A DNA stretch of 29,040 nucleotides from CAXTPV01 sp964249405. Lineage in GTDB: Bacteria; Pseudomonadota; Alphaproteobacteria; Acetobacterales; Acetobacteraceae. The DNA lies in the NCBI GenBank assembly GCA_964249405.1, contig CAXUBX010000042.1:1-29040 (forward strand), read 5' to 3'. Below are positions 7,161 to 15,937 of the stretch, piece by piece. Numbering within the stretch: position 1 is the first letter of the stretch; the number at the start of each line of letters is the position of its first letter. A program made the position numbers and the translations under genes. A model generated the notes under the pieces. That model was not told the DNA's origin, did no database searches, and saw only the letters and a list, made by a program, of their open reading frames with translations.

Positions 7161-8033
7161 GTGCTTCCCGTCCTCCGCTGCTCGTGCGTCGTCTCTCCGG
7201 CTAGGAGCCGGCGACCGTTCACCATTGTTGCCGTAGTGGTGGTGGCGGTCCTGATCGCGCTGCCGCTATTCGGTTCGTCGGACAGATTCCAGCTCTGCTT
7301 CGACCACCACAGAGATTGGCTCCGCTCTCTTGCTGGGCCGGCGAAGGACTACGCGCGGTTCCGGGTCGCTCTGACCTGCGGACTGGGCGACGACGACGTG
7401 CTCACCGTGCTCTCGACCTTTGTACTTGCGGCGTTCACCGTGACGCTTTGGTGGTCGACCGACAAGCTCTGGCAGGCAGACCAAGCGCGGCAGGCCGAAA
7501 CAAACAGGCTGATCTCCGCGACAGAGGAGTCGGCCCGGGCAGCGGCTGCTCAGGCAGAGGTGTCCCAGAAGGCGCTGATCGCGAGCAACAGGCCGCACTT
7601 GGTTATCAAGCCGTATCTCAGCCAGCCATTCGGGACGCTTCTGGAGGTGGCAAATGGACAGACAAACGACTTCAGGTTCGACGTTCTAAACAAGGGTAAC
7701 AGTCTTGCCATCGTGCGATCATCATGGGGACGGTTCGACTATCTGATAGGAAAGATCACCGACGCCATGATGCCCGGTGTAACTGTGCAGGGGCACTACT
7801 ACTTTATTGAAGCCTCCGATGAAGAGCCGGGGGTGTTAATCCCGATAGCAACGCCCGATCTCGATGTCCGAGCGGCCGTTTTGGCGGGACGGCTCCAGCT
7901 CTACGCTTCGTTTGGCTACAAATACGAGTTGCTGGCCGGGAGCGAACACGAGACAAGATTTTGCTGGCAACACGATCCGCACGACGATCGCTTCTGCAAG
8001 CCGTTCAGCGAGCCGATGAACCGCCGAACGTAG
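7161..8033 (+). CDS. Hypothetical membrane protein
   Basis: A 290-residue protein with two predicted membrane segments: TIVAVVVVAVLIALPLF at about 21-37 and VLSTFVLAAFTVTLWW at about 79-94. A helical stretch rich in Ala, Gln and Glu follows (about 100-140, including AEVSQKALIASNRPHLVI), then a soluble C-terminal domain that reads as beta-rich. Proteins of this layout are common in alphaproteobacterial accessory DNA and have no assigned role. The start is GTG at 7161 with GAGGAG 11 bases upstream. It lies between the partition genes and repA. Confidence 0.6.
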   Translation: MLPVLRCSCVVSPARSRRPFTIVAVVVVAVLIALPLFGSSDRFQLCFDHHRDWLRSLAGPAKDYARFRVALTCGLGDDDVLTVLSTFVLAAFTVTLWWSTDKLWQADQARQAETNRLISATEESARAAAAQAEVSQKALIASNRPHLVIKPYLSQPFGTLLEVANGQTNDFRFDVLNKGNSLAIVRSSWGRFDYLIGKITDAMMPGVTVQGHYYFIEASDEEPGVLIPIATPDLDVRAAVLAGRLQLYASFGYKYELLAGSEHETRFCWQHDPHDDRFCKPFSEPMNRRT

Positions 8034-8054
8034 GGCGGCCACACGGCCGATCTC

Positions 8055-8298
8055 GCATCGCCAGAGTCCAAGCTTTACCGGGAGTCGGCGCACTGTAGCC
8101 TTGGGCTTTACCGATGGCGGCGCCGCTGACGCCCACACCTCGGCCATGGACTTTAGCGTGGCGACCCTGGACTTTTCCGATGGTGCCGGCACGGATAAAT
8201 CAAGCAATTTCCGGGTTCTCCCCAGGACTTTTCCGATGCCTACTAGTACGAGAATCCACTAAACTTCTTCCTAGTACCTGCCATCGGAACAGTCCAAC
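8055..8298. repeat. Iteron-like repeats in front of repA (candidate replication origin)
   Basis: Direct copies of an 18-19 base element occur at 8100-8118 (CTTGGGCTTTACCGATGGC), 8145-8162 (CATGGACTTTAGCGTGGC), 8166-8183 (CCTGGACTTTTCCGATGG) and 8222-8239 (CCAGGACTTTTCCGATGC). Inverted copies flank them at 8055-8072 and 8281-8298. A further exact match to the 8055 copy lies after repA. Spacings of 21 and 56 bases between starts are roughly but not strictly helical. This arrangement suits RepA binding to iterons, with the inverted 8281 copy placed to autoregulate repA. Confidence 0.7.
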
Positions 8299-8354
8299 TG
8301 GACCCCCTCAAGATGACGTGCGCAGATCGGCTCCAGAACGAGCGAGAGTCGCAG

Positions 8355-9278
8355 ATGGGCATCGTCCATAAGCTCATTGAAGAGAAGGGCAGGCGAGGGG
8401 CCCTTGACTTCGCCGTGGACGATCGGGAGCGACGGGCGATCGAAGCCGCCGCAACCTACATGGGCGATGAGCAGACCGACATCTCGTTCCTATTCTCTGG
8501 CTGGGCGCATGCCTGCCTGCCGCACCGGCGCATACCCGACGAGGAGGTGTGGCGGGTTGAAACGGAGCACGTCACGCTTCTCGTCGAGCCTGGACGGAGA
8601 CCGCTTCCCGGCGGCGAGAACAAGTGGACCGGTGTCCCGTACGGCTCCCGCGCGCGCCTCATCATGCTCTATCTCCAAAGCGAGGCGCTGCGAACTGGCA
8701 GCCGGAACGTCGAGCTGGGGCGCTCCCTCAGCGACTGGCTGACCCGCCTCGGCATCCCGGTCGGCGGCAAGAGCTACCGCGACGTGAAGGAGCAGGCGTC
8801 GCGGATCAGCCGGTGCCGCCTCAGTTTCCACATCCAGGCGGGGTCTCGCTCCGGCCTCATCAACCAGAACATCCTCGACACGGCGATGTTTGTGGACTCT
8901 GGCGAGCAAGGAGACCTGTTCGTCGAGACCGCGCGCCTGTCGGAGTCCTTCTTCGAGCAGCTGAAGAAGCATCCGGTGCCGATCGAGGAGAGCGCCGTCG
9001 CCGCGATCAACAACAACAGCATGGCGCTCGACGTGTACTGCTGGCTCGCATACCGTTTACACGCTCTGACAAAGCCGAAGGCCATCACTTGGAAGTCGCT
9101 CCGGCTCCAGTTCAGCCCGAACGTCAAGCAACTGTTCCACTTCCGGGCCTCGTTCCGGGATAATCTCGCCCTCGCGCAGGCGGTCTACCCGGCCGCCCGA
9201 ATCGAGGAGACGGAACACGGACTGCTGCTCCATCCGTCGCGGCCGCCCGTAGCTCCCCGCCAAATACGCCTCGGCTAA
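8355..9278 (+). CDS. repA: Plasmid replication initiator RepA
   Basis: A 307-residue protein of the plasmid RepA_C type (PF04796-like), which binds iterons and opens the origin. Recognisable blocks include FLFSGWAHACLPHRR, VPYGSRARLIMLYLQSEALR, LGRSLSDWLTRLGIPVGGKS and the DVKEQASRISRCRLSF helix. A C-terminal section reads ALDVYCWLAYRLHAL. I placed the start at ATG 8355 (MGIVHKLIEE), which has GAGAG six bases upstream and resembles the family N-terminus. An in-frame ATG at 8313 would add 14 residues but has no ribosome-binding site. With the iterons and parA it defines a plasmid, or plasmid-derived, backbone. Confidence 0.88.
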   Translation: MGIVHKLIEEKGRRGALDFAVDDRERRAIEAAATYMGDEQTDISFLFSGWAHACLPHRRIPDEEVWRVETEHVTLLVEPGRRPLPGGENKWTGVPYGSRARLIMLYLQSEALRTGSRNVELGRSLSDWLTRLGIPVGGKSYRDVKEQASRISRCRLSFHIQAGSRSGLINQNILDTAMFVDSGEQGDLFVETARLSESFFEQLKKHPVPIEESAVAAINNNSMALDVYCWLAYRLHALTKPKAITWKSLRLQFSPNVKQLFHFRASFRDNLALAQAVYPAARIEETEHGLLLHPSRPPVAPRQIRLG

Positions 9279-9279
9279 G

Positions 9280-9297
9280 GCATCGCCAGAGTCCAAG
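9280..9297 (-). repeat. Iteron copy downstream of repA
   Basis: An exact 18-base match to 8055-8072 (GCATCGCCAGAGTCCAAG), starting two bases after the repA stop. Read on the minus strand it is CTTGGACTCTGGCGATGC, a variant of the iteron consensus. The repA gene is therefore bracketed by identical inverted iterons. Confidence 0.65.
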
Positions 9298-9454
9298 GCG
9301 GATTGTACTCGCGTCGACGATCACGTACGTTCCTGCATGGCTCGGAGACCCCCGCGGCAGGTCCGCAACATCAACTTCAACCAAGTCGACCGTGGCGTCC
9401 TAAGCCGTATGCGCAGACGCGCGTTCGTGGCTAAGCTGCATGGGAGGTCTCCCC

Positions 9455-10033
9455 TCACTCGATCACCATGGATTTCCCGTGCACGGGGCAGGCGCTGCGT
9501 CTTGCCCGAGCCCTTCCTGCCGACGATCCAAGATGTGCGGACGCCATTCGAGCGCTCCACCGATCAGGGCGCAGTCGCACCCGCCCGCCGCAGCCGACCG
9601 TCACGCGCCGCTCCCACGGCATCATGGAAACCAGACGCTCGAGCTCCGACGCCTCCCGGCTGCGTAGCATCTCGTCCAGGCTGGCGTGCCTCACCGACCC
9701 AGCCTCGTAGATGAATCCAAACGGCGAACCCGCCGGATGGTAGTCCCGGAATTTTAGGATTACTCTATTACCCAAGCTGAGCACGATCCGGTCGGCGTCG
9801 GACCAGTGCGGCAGCGAGCGGCCGAGCCGGTCCAGCTTCCACACGATCAGGCAGTCACCCGACCGGGCGAACGCGAGCGCCCTCTCGAGGCCGGGGCGAT
9901 CGGCGCGGGCACCGCTGGCCTTGTCCTCGTAGAGGTGCCGGTCGTCGACGCCGGCGGCGAGCAGCGCGTCGCGCTGCAGCGTCGTGGTCTGGCGGTCGCC
10001 GTCCGACGACACGCGCATGTAGCCGACCAGCAT
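9455..10033 (-). pseudogene. Truncated serine resolvase with an unrelated tail
   Basis: From ATG 10033 the first 76 residues are a normal resolvase N-terminus: GYMRVS with catalytic Ser9, LQRDALLAAGVD, LIVWKLDRLGRSLPH. At about 9806 homology stops. The frame continues for another 116 codons with a sequence that matches nothing I recognise (WSDADRIVLSLGNRVILKF onward). The rest of the catalytic core, the long E helix and the DNA-binding HTH are missing, so it cannot be a functional recombinase. The break looks like a deletion or insertion joint. A different resolvase, frameshifted but with its HTH, is at 12843-13435. Confidence 0.7.
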
Positions 10034-10214
10034 GTGCGGGCAACCCTTGATTGCAGGTTTCCGCACAGTGCCGAAATCCGATCGGGTTTGTCGCACAGGA
10101 AAGACGCGCTTTGGCGGTTCGCGCCATGGCCCGGCGCGGCGGTGACGCCAACCGCCTGTTTGCCGGCTGTAGAACACAGACGATTGCGCAAGACCGACGG
10201 ATCCGCTGCCAGCT

Positions 10215-10693
10215 TCAGACTTGGGCGGCGAGATGAACAATTTGCGGACCGTTTCCCGAGCCCAGATTTCGCGTATCCACCTCTGCGGTGCTGAAACCAG
10301 CAGTCAAGCAGAACGATCGCCAACTCTGTGGATCACGAAGATGGAAGCCGTACTCCGCTCGGGCAAACGATGGAGCACGTTCGGGACCGAGACATCCCAT
10401 CAGCATCCGAGCGCCAGGGCGCATGACGCGCAGAACCTCGGTTAGAGCCTTCACAGGATCGGACCAGAAATGGATCACTCCGATGGAGAACACTCTGCTG
10501 AATCTTGCATCCTCAAACGGCATCTGTTCGGCATAGCTCTCGTGGAAGCTGGCCAGCGCTTTCCCAATCAGATCCGGGTTCCTGTCACGAGCCGCACTGA
10601 TCATGGTGGGAGAGCTATCGACGCCGACGTAGCTGACGCCTTCGGCCTGATCCAGGACCACTCTGGCCATGCTGCCTGTTCCGCATCCTATCT
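10215..10693 (-). pseudogene. SAM-dependent methyltransferase, C-terminal fragment
   Basis: The minus strand carries a class I methyltransferase from motif I onward: IGCGTGSMARVVLDQ (the AdoMet loop), YVGVDSSPTMI, a post-motif region FSRVFSIGVIHFWSDP and LRVMRPGARMLMG. It ends naturally at 10215. The N-terminus is missing. Upstream of IGCGTG the frame passes straight into a GGGGG-type transposon end at 10694 and meets a stop about 50 bases on, although an internal ATG at 10670 gives an open frame. The likely missing start is at 15808-15902, beyond the inserted transposon. Confidence 0.75.
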
Positions 10694-10732
10694 GGGGGTC
10701 CGGTAGCAGCGGAACCGAAAGTTCGATTCACG
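10694..10732. repeat. Candidate Tn3-family terminal inverted repeat
   Basis: It begins with GGGGG exactly where methyltransferase homology ends and contains the CGGAACCGAAAG type of internal motif. No matching inverted partner is found near 15807, in agreement with a deletion of the right end. Confidence 0.5.
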
Positions 10733-10749
10733 CCTCGAGACGCCTCTGG

Positions 10750-12663
10750 CTAAATCGAGAAGGCGGCTCGGAACGCCACGAGCGGTGCCTGTGTCTGCTC
10801 GGTGAGGAGGCTCCGCGAGGACGCGATCAGCCCCGCGTACCGGATGCGTTCTTCTCGACTACTTCCGAGCGCCACGGCACGCGTGACGAACACGTCTTCG
10901 GTCGCGGCGACCCGCTCATCCAAGCCCATCCGGCGGAGCAGGGCGGCGCTCTGCCGCCCGCGCATGAGACCGCTTTCGAGCGTTACGATCGGCACGCCGC
11001 ATCCGATCGCGTCGAGCGTCGTGGCGAGGCCTGACCAGCCGACCGTGTCGAGAAAAATGTCGCTGCCGGCGAGAGCGGCACGATACAGCTCGACGGGCCG
11101 ATAGGGTAGGAAGCGGCAGTGGTCGTCGGCCGAGAGGCCGTGCGCGGCGAATGCTCGCCCGAGGCGACGCCGGAAGACGGCCTCCGCGATCGCGCCGACG
11201 GGGCGCGAGACGAACAGGAACCGAGCGTCGGGCAGCGCCTGCGCAATACGCGGGAAGACATCATCGTGTCGCGGCCGGTATTTCGCGAGGTGCTGACCAC
11301 ACCAGAATAGTGTCTCATTGAGGGTTCCCTGCCGTTCAGCCCGCGCCGGGCTGGCCGGAACAATAGGTAGAAAGCCAAGGCCGGGCAGGCGAACCAGTGC
11401 TTCGCTGTAGTGCCCGTCGGCGTCCGCCGGCTCCATAGCGTCGCTTCCAAGGAAGCGATCGATCGTCGGCAGCCCCGTCGTGGTCGGGTGGCCCCAGGCG
11501 GCGAGCTGCAATGGGGCGAGGCGTTGTGCGGCGAGATAAGGCACGACGGGATCCATGCCGACCTCGGGATAGAGGATCGCGTCCGGCGCGGCATCTCGGA
11601 TCAAGGCAGCCCAGTCGCTCTTCGGTCTCGGTCCTGTCTCGAGCCGGCACAGTTGGCCGACAGCGTCCGCGGTCCGTGCATCGCTGGCGAGGCCAGTATG
11701 GAACCCGATCGCCTCAATCCCCGTGTCCCTGCACCAACGAGTCCACCCGTTGAGCAGGACGTTCCAGACAGGGTGATCACGAAAGAAGCCCGAGACGATC
11801 GCAAGTCGAAATCGGTTCGAACGATCTCGAGGAGACTGCATACGTCGAACGATGGCGGGGGCGCCGCGCGCGATGATCGCTCCGAAGAGAGACTGCAAGG
11901 CGACATCGTTCTCCCCGGTGTAGGCAAGATGGAAGGGCTGGATCGATCCAGTCGCGTTGGCGAGGTCGACCGCAGAAATGTCGCTGCCGAGACGTCGGTC
12001 GAGATCGCGGAGCGCTTCCGCGTAACTGGCCCGGCTTTGTGCAATTTCCTCTTCATGCTCCGCCACGACCGGAATGAGACTGACCGCGCGTCCGAGCAGC
12101 GCGTGAGCATCACCCGGCCGCCGCGCTGCGGCGGCCTCGAAGGCCTGAACAGCGCCTGTCGCATCGCCTTCCTCCTGACGGACGTGGGCAAGCTCTATCC
12201 AGCTCTCGTAGGCGCGGCCGGGGGTGGAGAGGTCCGCGAGCAAAGCGGCTCGCTCCAGCGCAGCGAGAGCGTCGACCGTGCGGTGGCTTCGGCGCAGCGC
12301 GATCGCGCGGTTGCTGTGCGCGTCAGAGTCGTCCGGCTGGATCTGGATCGCGGCGTCAAACGCGGCGACCGCCTCGGCAATTCGGCCTGCTTCGAGGTGG
12401 AGCGTGCCGAGCAGCATGGCCGGGCGATGATCGCGGGGTGCCAGAGTTGCGGCGCGTGCAGCGTGCCGCTCGGCGGCGGCGAGGTCTCCCCGCATCCGAG
12501 CCGTCGTTGCGAGCATGACCTGAAGCACGGGATCGCGGGGCCGCTGGCTCACGGCGCGCTTGAGCGACGACCAGGCCTCTTCGACTCGACCCTGGCGGAG
12601 GCGGAGATCAGCGAGCGCCACCAGGCTTTCGATGTCGTGACCGCCGGACGGTGTGCCGCTCAC
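10750..12663 (-). CDS. TPR protein with O-GlcNAc transferase-like (GT41) domain
   Basis: A 637-residue protein. Residues 1 to about 220 are TPR repeats (for example VEEAWSSLKRAVSQRPRDP and AVAAFDAAIQIQPDDSDA). Residues about 285-625 form the GT41 (SPINDLY/OGT) catalytic region: FFRDHPVW near 294-301, AAWGHPTTTG at 388-397, QHLAKYRP at 457-464 with the expected lysine, and FLDTVGWSGLATTLDAIGCG at 537-556. The family moves a sugar from a UDP-sugar to protein Ser/Thr, but bacterial members have diverse and mostly unknown acceptors. The GTG start at 12663 follows an in-frame stop (TAA ACG GTG). It lies inside a Tn3-like element, divergent from the resolvase, so it appears to be passenger cargo. 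Confidence 0.85.
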   Translation of the reverse strand: MSGTPSGGHDIESLVALADLRLRQGRVEEAWSSLKRAVSQRPRDPVLQVMLATTARMRGDLAAAERHAARAATLAPRDHRPAMLLGTLHLEAGRIAEAVAAFDAAIQIQPDDSDAHSNRAIALRRSHRTVDALAALERAALLADLSTPGRAYESWIELAHVRQEEGDATGAVQAFEAAAARRPGDAHALLGRAVSLIPVVAEHEEEIAQSRASYAEALRDLDRRLGSDISAVDLANATGSIQPFHLAYTGENDVALQSLFGAIIARGAPAIVRRMQSPRDRSNRFRLAIVSGFFRDHPVWNVLLNGWTRWCRDTGIEAIGFHTGLASDARTADAVGQLCRLETGPRPKSDWAALIRDAAPDAILYPEVGMDPVVPYLAAQRLAPLQLAAWGHPTTTGLPTIDRFLGSDAMEPADADGHYSEALVRLPGLGFLPIVPASPARAERQGTLNETLFWCGQHLAKYRPRHDDVFPRIAQALPDARFLFVSRPVGAIAEAVFRRRLGRAFAAHGLSADDHCRFLPYRPVELYRAALAGSDIFLDTVGWSGLATTLDAIGCGVPIVTLESGLMRGRQSAALLRRMGLDERVAATEDVFVTRAVALGSSREERIRYAGLIASSRSLLTEQTQAPLVAFRAAFSI

Positions 12664-12842
12664 CGTTTAAGTTCGGCGGTGGCCGCTACGGATGAACGCA
12701 AAAAACCTCCGTTTGATACGCAGCACCGGATCCCGTTTCGCCAACGTGGGAAAACCAGCCAAAAGCCTGCACAAAGCCATTCATCAATCTATTGCGATTT
12801 ATCCCTCCTGTGCGATCTTTTTGCCGAACCGGGAGGAACGGC
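12664..12842. promoter_or_regulatory. Divergent promoter region and possible res site
   Basis: This 179-base AT-richer gap separates the glycosyltransferase and resolvase genes. In Tn3-family elements the resolution site normally lies beside the resolvase gene, so res is expected here, but I cannot delimit the three subsites. A strong ribosome-binding site GGGAGG is at 12830-12835. Confidence 0.35.
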
Positions 12843-13435
12843 GTGCAGGTCGGCTACATGCGGGTCTCGACCGCGGAGCAGAACCTCGACCTGCAGCGTG
12901 ACGCGCTCCGCGCCGCAGGCTGCGAGCGCCTCTATGACGACAATTGCAGCGGCAGCGTAGTCGACCGCCCGGGCCTTTCTCTTGCCCTCGACCAGCTCCG
13001 GGCGGGCGACGCCCTGGTGGTCTGGAAGCTCGATCGGATCGGCCGCTCGCTGGCCCATGTCGTCGAGCTGGTCGGCAGCCTGCAGAAGCGCGGCATCGGG
13101 CTCAAAGTGCTGACCGGCGGCATCGACACCACCAGCTCCACGGGACGTTTGGTGTTCGGCATCTTTGCGACGCTGTCCGAGTTCGAGCGCGACCTGATCC
13201 ACGAGCGAACGATGGCGGGTCTCGCCGCGGCGCGCGCGCCCGCGGGCGCCGTGGTGGCCGGCCGCGGCTGATGACGCGGGCCAAGCTGCGCACCGCGATG
13301 ACGATGATGGCGGACCGGAACAACGCCGCCTCCGACATCGCCGAGCAGCTCGGCCTGTCGATCAGCACCCTGTACGCCTACGTGGACGGCGAGGGACGAC
13401 CGAAGCTGCGCGCCAAGAAGCTCCTCGGCCGTTGA
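12843..13435 (+). pseudogene. tnpR: Tn3-family resolvase, frameshifted
   Basis: Starts at GTG 12843, eight bases after GGGAGG. It reads QVGYMRVSTAEQNLDLQRDA with catalytic Ser9, then VWKLDRIGRSLAHVVELV, GGIDTTSSTGRLVFGIFATL and the E-helix region FERDLIHERTMAGLAAARA. Around 13230-13250, in a GC-alternating run, the frame is lost and stops at 13271. The expected continuation (RGRRGGRPRLMTRAKLRT, then the HTH segment SDIAEQLGLSISTLYAYV) is intact in another frame to 13435. A single-base indel thus separates the catalytic and DNA-binding domains. It could be a true mutation or a base-call error in the GC run. Confidence 0.8.
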
Positions 13436-13447
13436 CCGGTCTGCCCC

Positions 13448-15807
13448 ATGCCCGTCTCGTTTCTCACCGCCGAGCAGGAGCGGCGATACGGCCGCTACGC
13501 GGGAGAGCCGAGCCCGGATCAGCTGGCGAGGCACTTCCACCTGGACGACGCCGACCGCGAGGCGATCGGCACCAAGCGCTGGGATCACATGCGTTTGGCT
13601 TCGCCGTGCAGCTCGGGACCGTGCGCTTTCTCGGCACGTTCCTCGACGACCCGGCCGAGGTGCCGGCCGGGGTCGTTGCCGATCTCGGCCGGCAACTCGA
13701 CATCGTGGACCTTGGCTGTCTCACGCAGTATGCGAATGGCCGGACCCGATGGCAGCACGCTCGCGAAATCCGCGAGCGTCATGGCTATCGGGAGTTCACC
13801 GATCCGCTCGCCCGCTTCCGGCTGGCACGCTGGCTCTATGCCCTGTGCTGGACCGGAACGGACCGGCCAAGCGTCCTGTTCGACCGCGCGACGGCATGGC
13901 TGGTGAGCGAGAAGGTCCTGCTGCCGGGCGCCTCGGCCCTCGAGCGCCTGATCGCACGCATCCGAGCCAGGACCGCCCGTCGCCTCTGGCGATCGCTCGC
14001 CCGCGACGTATCTCGCGAACAGCGCGACCGGCTCGAAAGCCTGCTGATCGCCGGCGAGGGCGGCCGTCCTGGTCTCCTCGATCGCCTGCGGGACGGCCCG
14101 TATCTGCGCAGCGGCGCCGAGTTGTCGCGCGCGGTCGCCAGGCTCGACCAAGTCCGGCTGCTCGCCACTGGCCTCCCCGGCGTCGCGCATGTGCCGCCCG
14201 GGCGGGTCGTGGCGCTCGCCCGGTTTGCCATGGTCGCAAAGGCGCAGGCCGTCGCGCGCCTGCCGGAGGAGCGCCGAACGGCGACGCTGCTCGCCTTCGT
14301 CCGCACGCTGGAAGCGAGCGCGCAGGATGACGTGCTCGACCTGTTCGACATCGTCATCACCAAGCTGTTCGCTGACGCGGCCACGGTCGGCAAGCGCGCC
14401 CGGCTCCGCACGATCCGAGACCTCGACGAGGCAGCCCTGCAGCTCCGCCGTGTCGGCGGGGTGCTAGTCGACGACACCGTCGATGACGACGCGGTGCGCG
14501 AGGCGGCATTTGCCATCGTGCCCCGCCCGGCGATCGCCGAGGCGCTGAAGCTGATCGACGCGATCGTCCGGCCCTCGAGCGACCTCTACTTCGTCGAGTT
14601 GCGCGCGCAGAACGGGCGGCTGCGCTTCCTTCCGGGACTGATCCGGTCCGTCGCGTTCGGAGCCACGCCCTCCGGCCGCGCGGTTCTCGACGCGGTTCAT
14701 CATCTCCGGGCGGCCGACGGGAAACGGCCTCCTCGATCGGCGCCGCTCGGCTTCGTGCCGATGGGCTGGAAGCGTCAGGTCGTCGCCTCGGACGGCACCA
14801 TCGACCCGCTCGGCTACCGACTCTGCCTGCTCGAGGCCATGCGCTCGGCCCTTCGTCGCCGCGACCTGTTCGCCGCGCCCAGTATCCGCTACGCCGACCC
14901 GCGTCTCGGGCTGCTCACCGGGCCGGCATGGGAGGCGGCTCGCCCGGCGATCTGCCGGACCCTCGGCCTGTCGACGGACGCGGCCGCCGAGATCGGCCGT
15001 CTGAGCGGGCGGCTGAACACCGCCTATCGCGAGACAGCCGCAAATCTGCCCAAGAACACCAGCGTGCAGCTGGACGGCGGGGAGCTGGCTCTCTCCACCC
15101 TCGACAAGCTGGACGAGCCGCCGAGCCTGGTGGCCCTCAGAGCAGCGGTCCAAGCCCGGATGCCGCGAGTCGACTTGCCCGAGATCCTGCTCGAATTGCA
15201 CGCCCGCACCAACTTCGCGTCCGGCTTCACACACGCGAGCGAGGGCGGCGCTCGCGCCGGCGACGTCGCGACCAGCATCTGCGCCGTCTTGCTGGCCGAA
15301 GCCTGCAACACCGGGTTCGAGCCTTTGATCCGGCTCGACACGCCGGCGCTGCGCCGCTCCCGGCTGAGTTGGGTACGGCAGAACTACGTCCGGGCCGAGA
15401 CGATCACCCGTGCCAACGCGGTCCTGGTCGCGGCCCAGAACCGCATCCCTCTTGCCCACGCCTGGGGCGGCGGCGATGTCGCCTCCGCAGACGGGCTGCG
15501 CTTCGTCGTCCCGGTCCGCACGATCCATTCGGGTCCGAACCCCCGCTACTACGGCCAGGAGCGAGGGGTGACCTTCTACAATCTGGTCTCCGACCAGTTC
15601 ACCGGGCTGAACGGCATCGCTGTCCCGGGCACGCTGCGGGACAGCCTGGTGCTGCTGTCCGTCGTGCTCGAGCAGCAGACCGAGCTGCAGCCGACTGAGA
15701 TCATGACCGACACGGGCGCCTATACCGACACGATCTTCGGCATCTTCCACCTGCTCGGCTACCAGTCCAGCCCGCGCCTGGCCGACATCGGCGGCGCGCG
15801 GTTCTGG
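13448..15807 (+). pseudogene. tnpA: Tn3-family transposase, frameshifted and 3'-truncated
   Basis: The ATG at 13448 opens with MPVSFLTAEQERRYGRYAGE, typical of the DUF4158 N-terminus. After DHMRL (about 13594-13599) one base appears lost; the protein continues in another frame as GFAVQLGTVRFLGTFLDDP and stays open to the end. The DDE domain has GGGDVASADG (first Asp) and IMTDTGAYTDTIFG (second Asp). Homology stops at GGARFW (15807), before the catalytic Glu and about 200 residues short of a full transposase. The frame then runs into host DNA to 15954. It should be inactive. Confidence 0.88.
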
Positions 15808-15902
15808 TTCAACGTGTTGAGCATGTCGGCGACGGCCAGACCGGTCGCTCCGGTCGGGTGGCGTAGCTGCTGGGCACGTTCCTCGAGGTTGAGTTCTTCC
15901 AT
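15808..15902 (-). pseudogene. SAM-dependent methyltransferase, N-terminal fragment
   Basis: From ATG 15902 the minus strand reads MEELNLEERAQQLRHPTGAT, then GLAVADMLNTLN. This is the lead-in found before motif I in small methyltransferases that start LR-x-P-x-G and have a (M/L)N pair. It ends at the transposase joint. It is the likely missing start of the fragment at 10215-10693, with roughly 20 residues between them lost. Confidence 0.6.
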
Positions 15903-15937
15903 GATGGACAAGTCGATTGCTCCGCGGCGTCTGGTAG

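Larger units (their letters stand above)
10694..15807 (+). mobile_element. Decayed Tn3-family transposon with a glycosyltransferase passenger
   Basis: The left end at 10694 begins GGGGGTCCGGTAGCAGCGG and runs about 38 bases, as Tn3-family terminal repeats do. The element carries, in order, a TPR/OGT-like glycosyltransferase (minus), a resolvase (plus) and a transposase (plus). The right end is lost: transposase homology stops at 15807 and host methyltransferase sequence resumes at 15808. The two methyltransferase pieces outside both ends are in the same orientation and complementary in content, which makes 10694-15807 the inserted block minus a terminal deletion. Confidence 0.7.
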
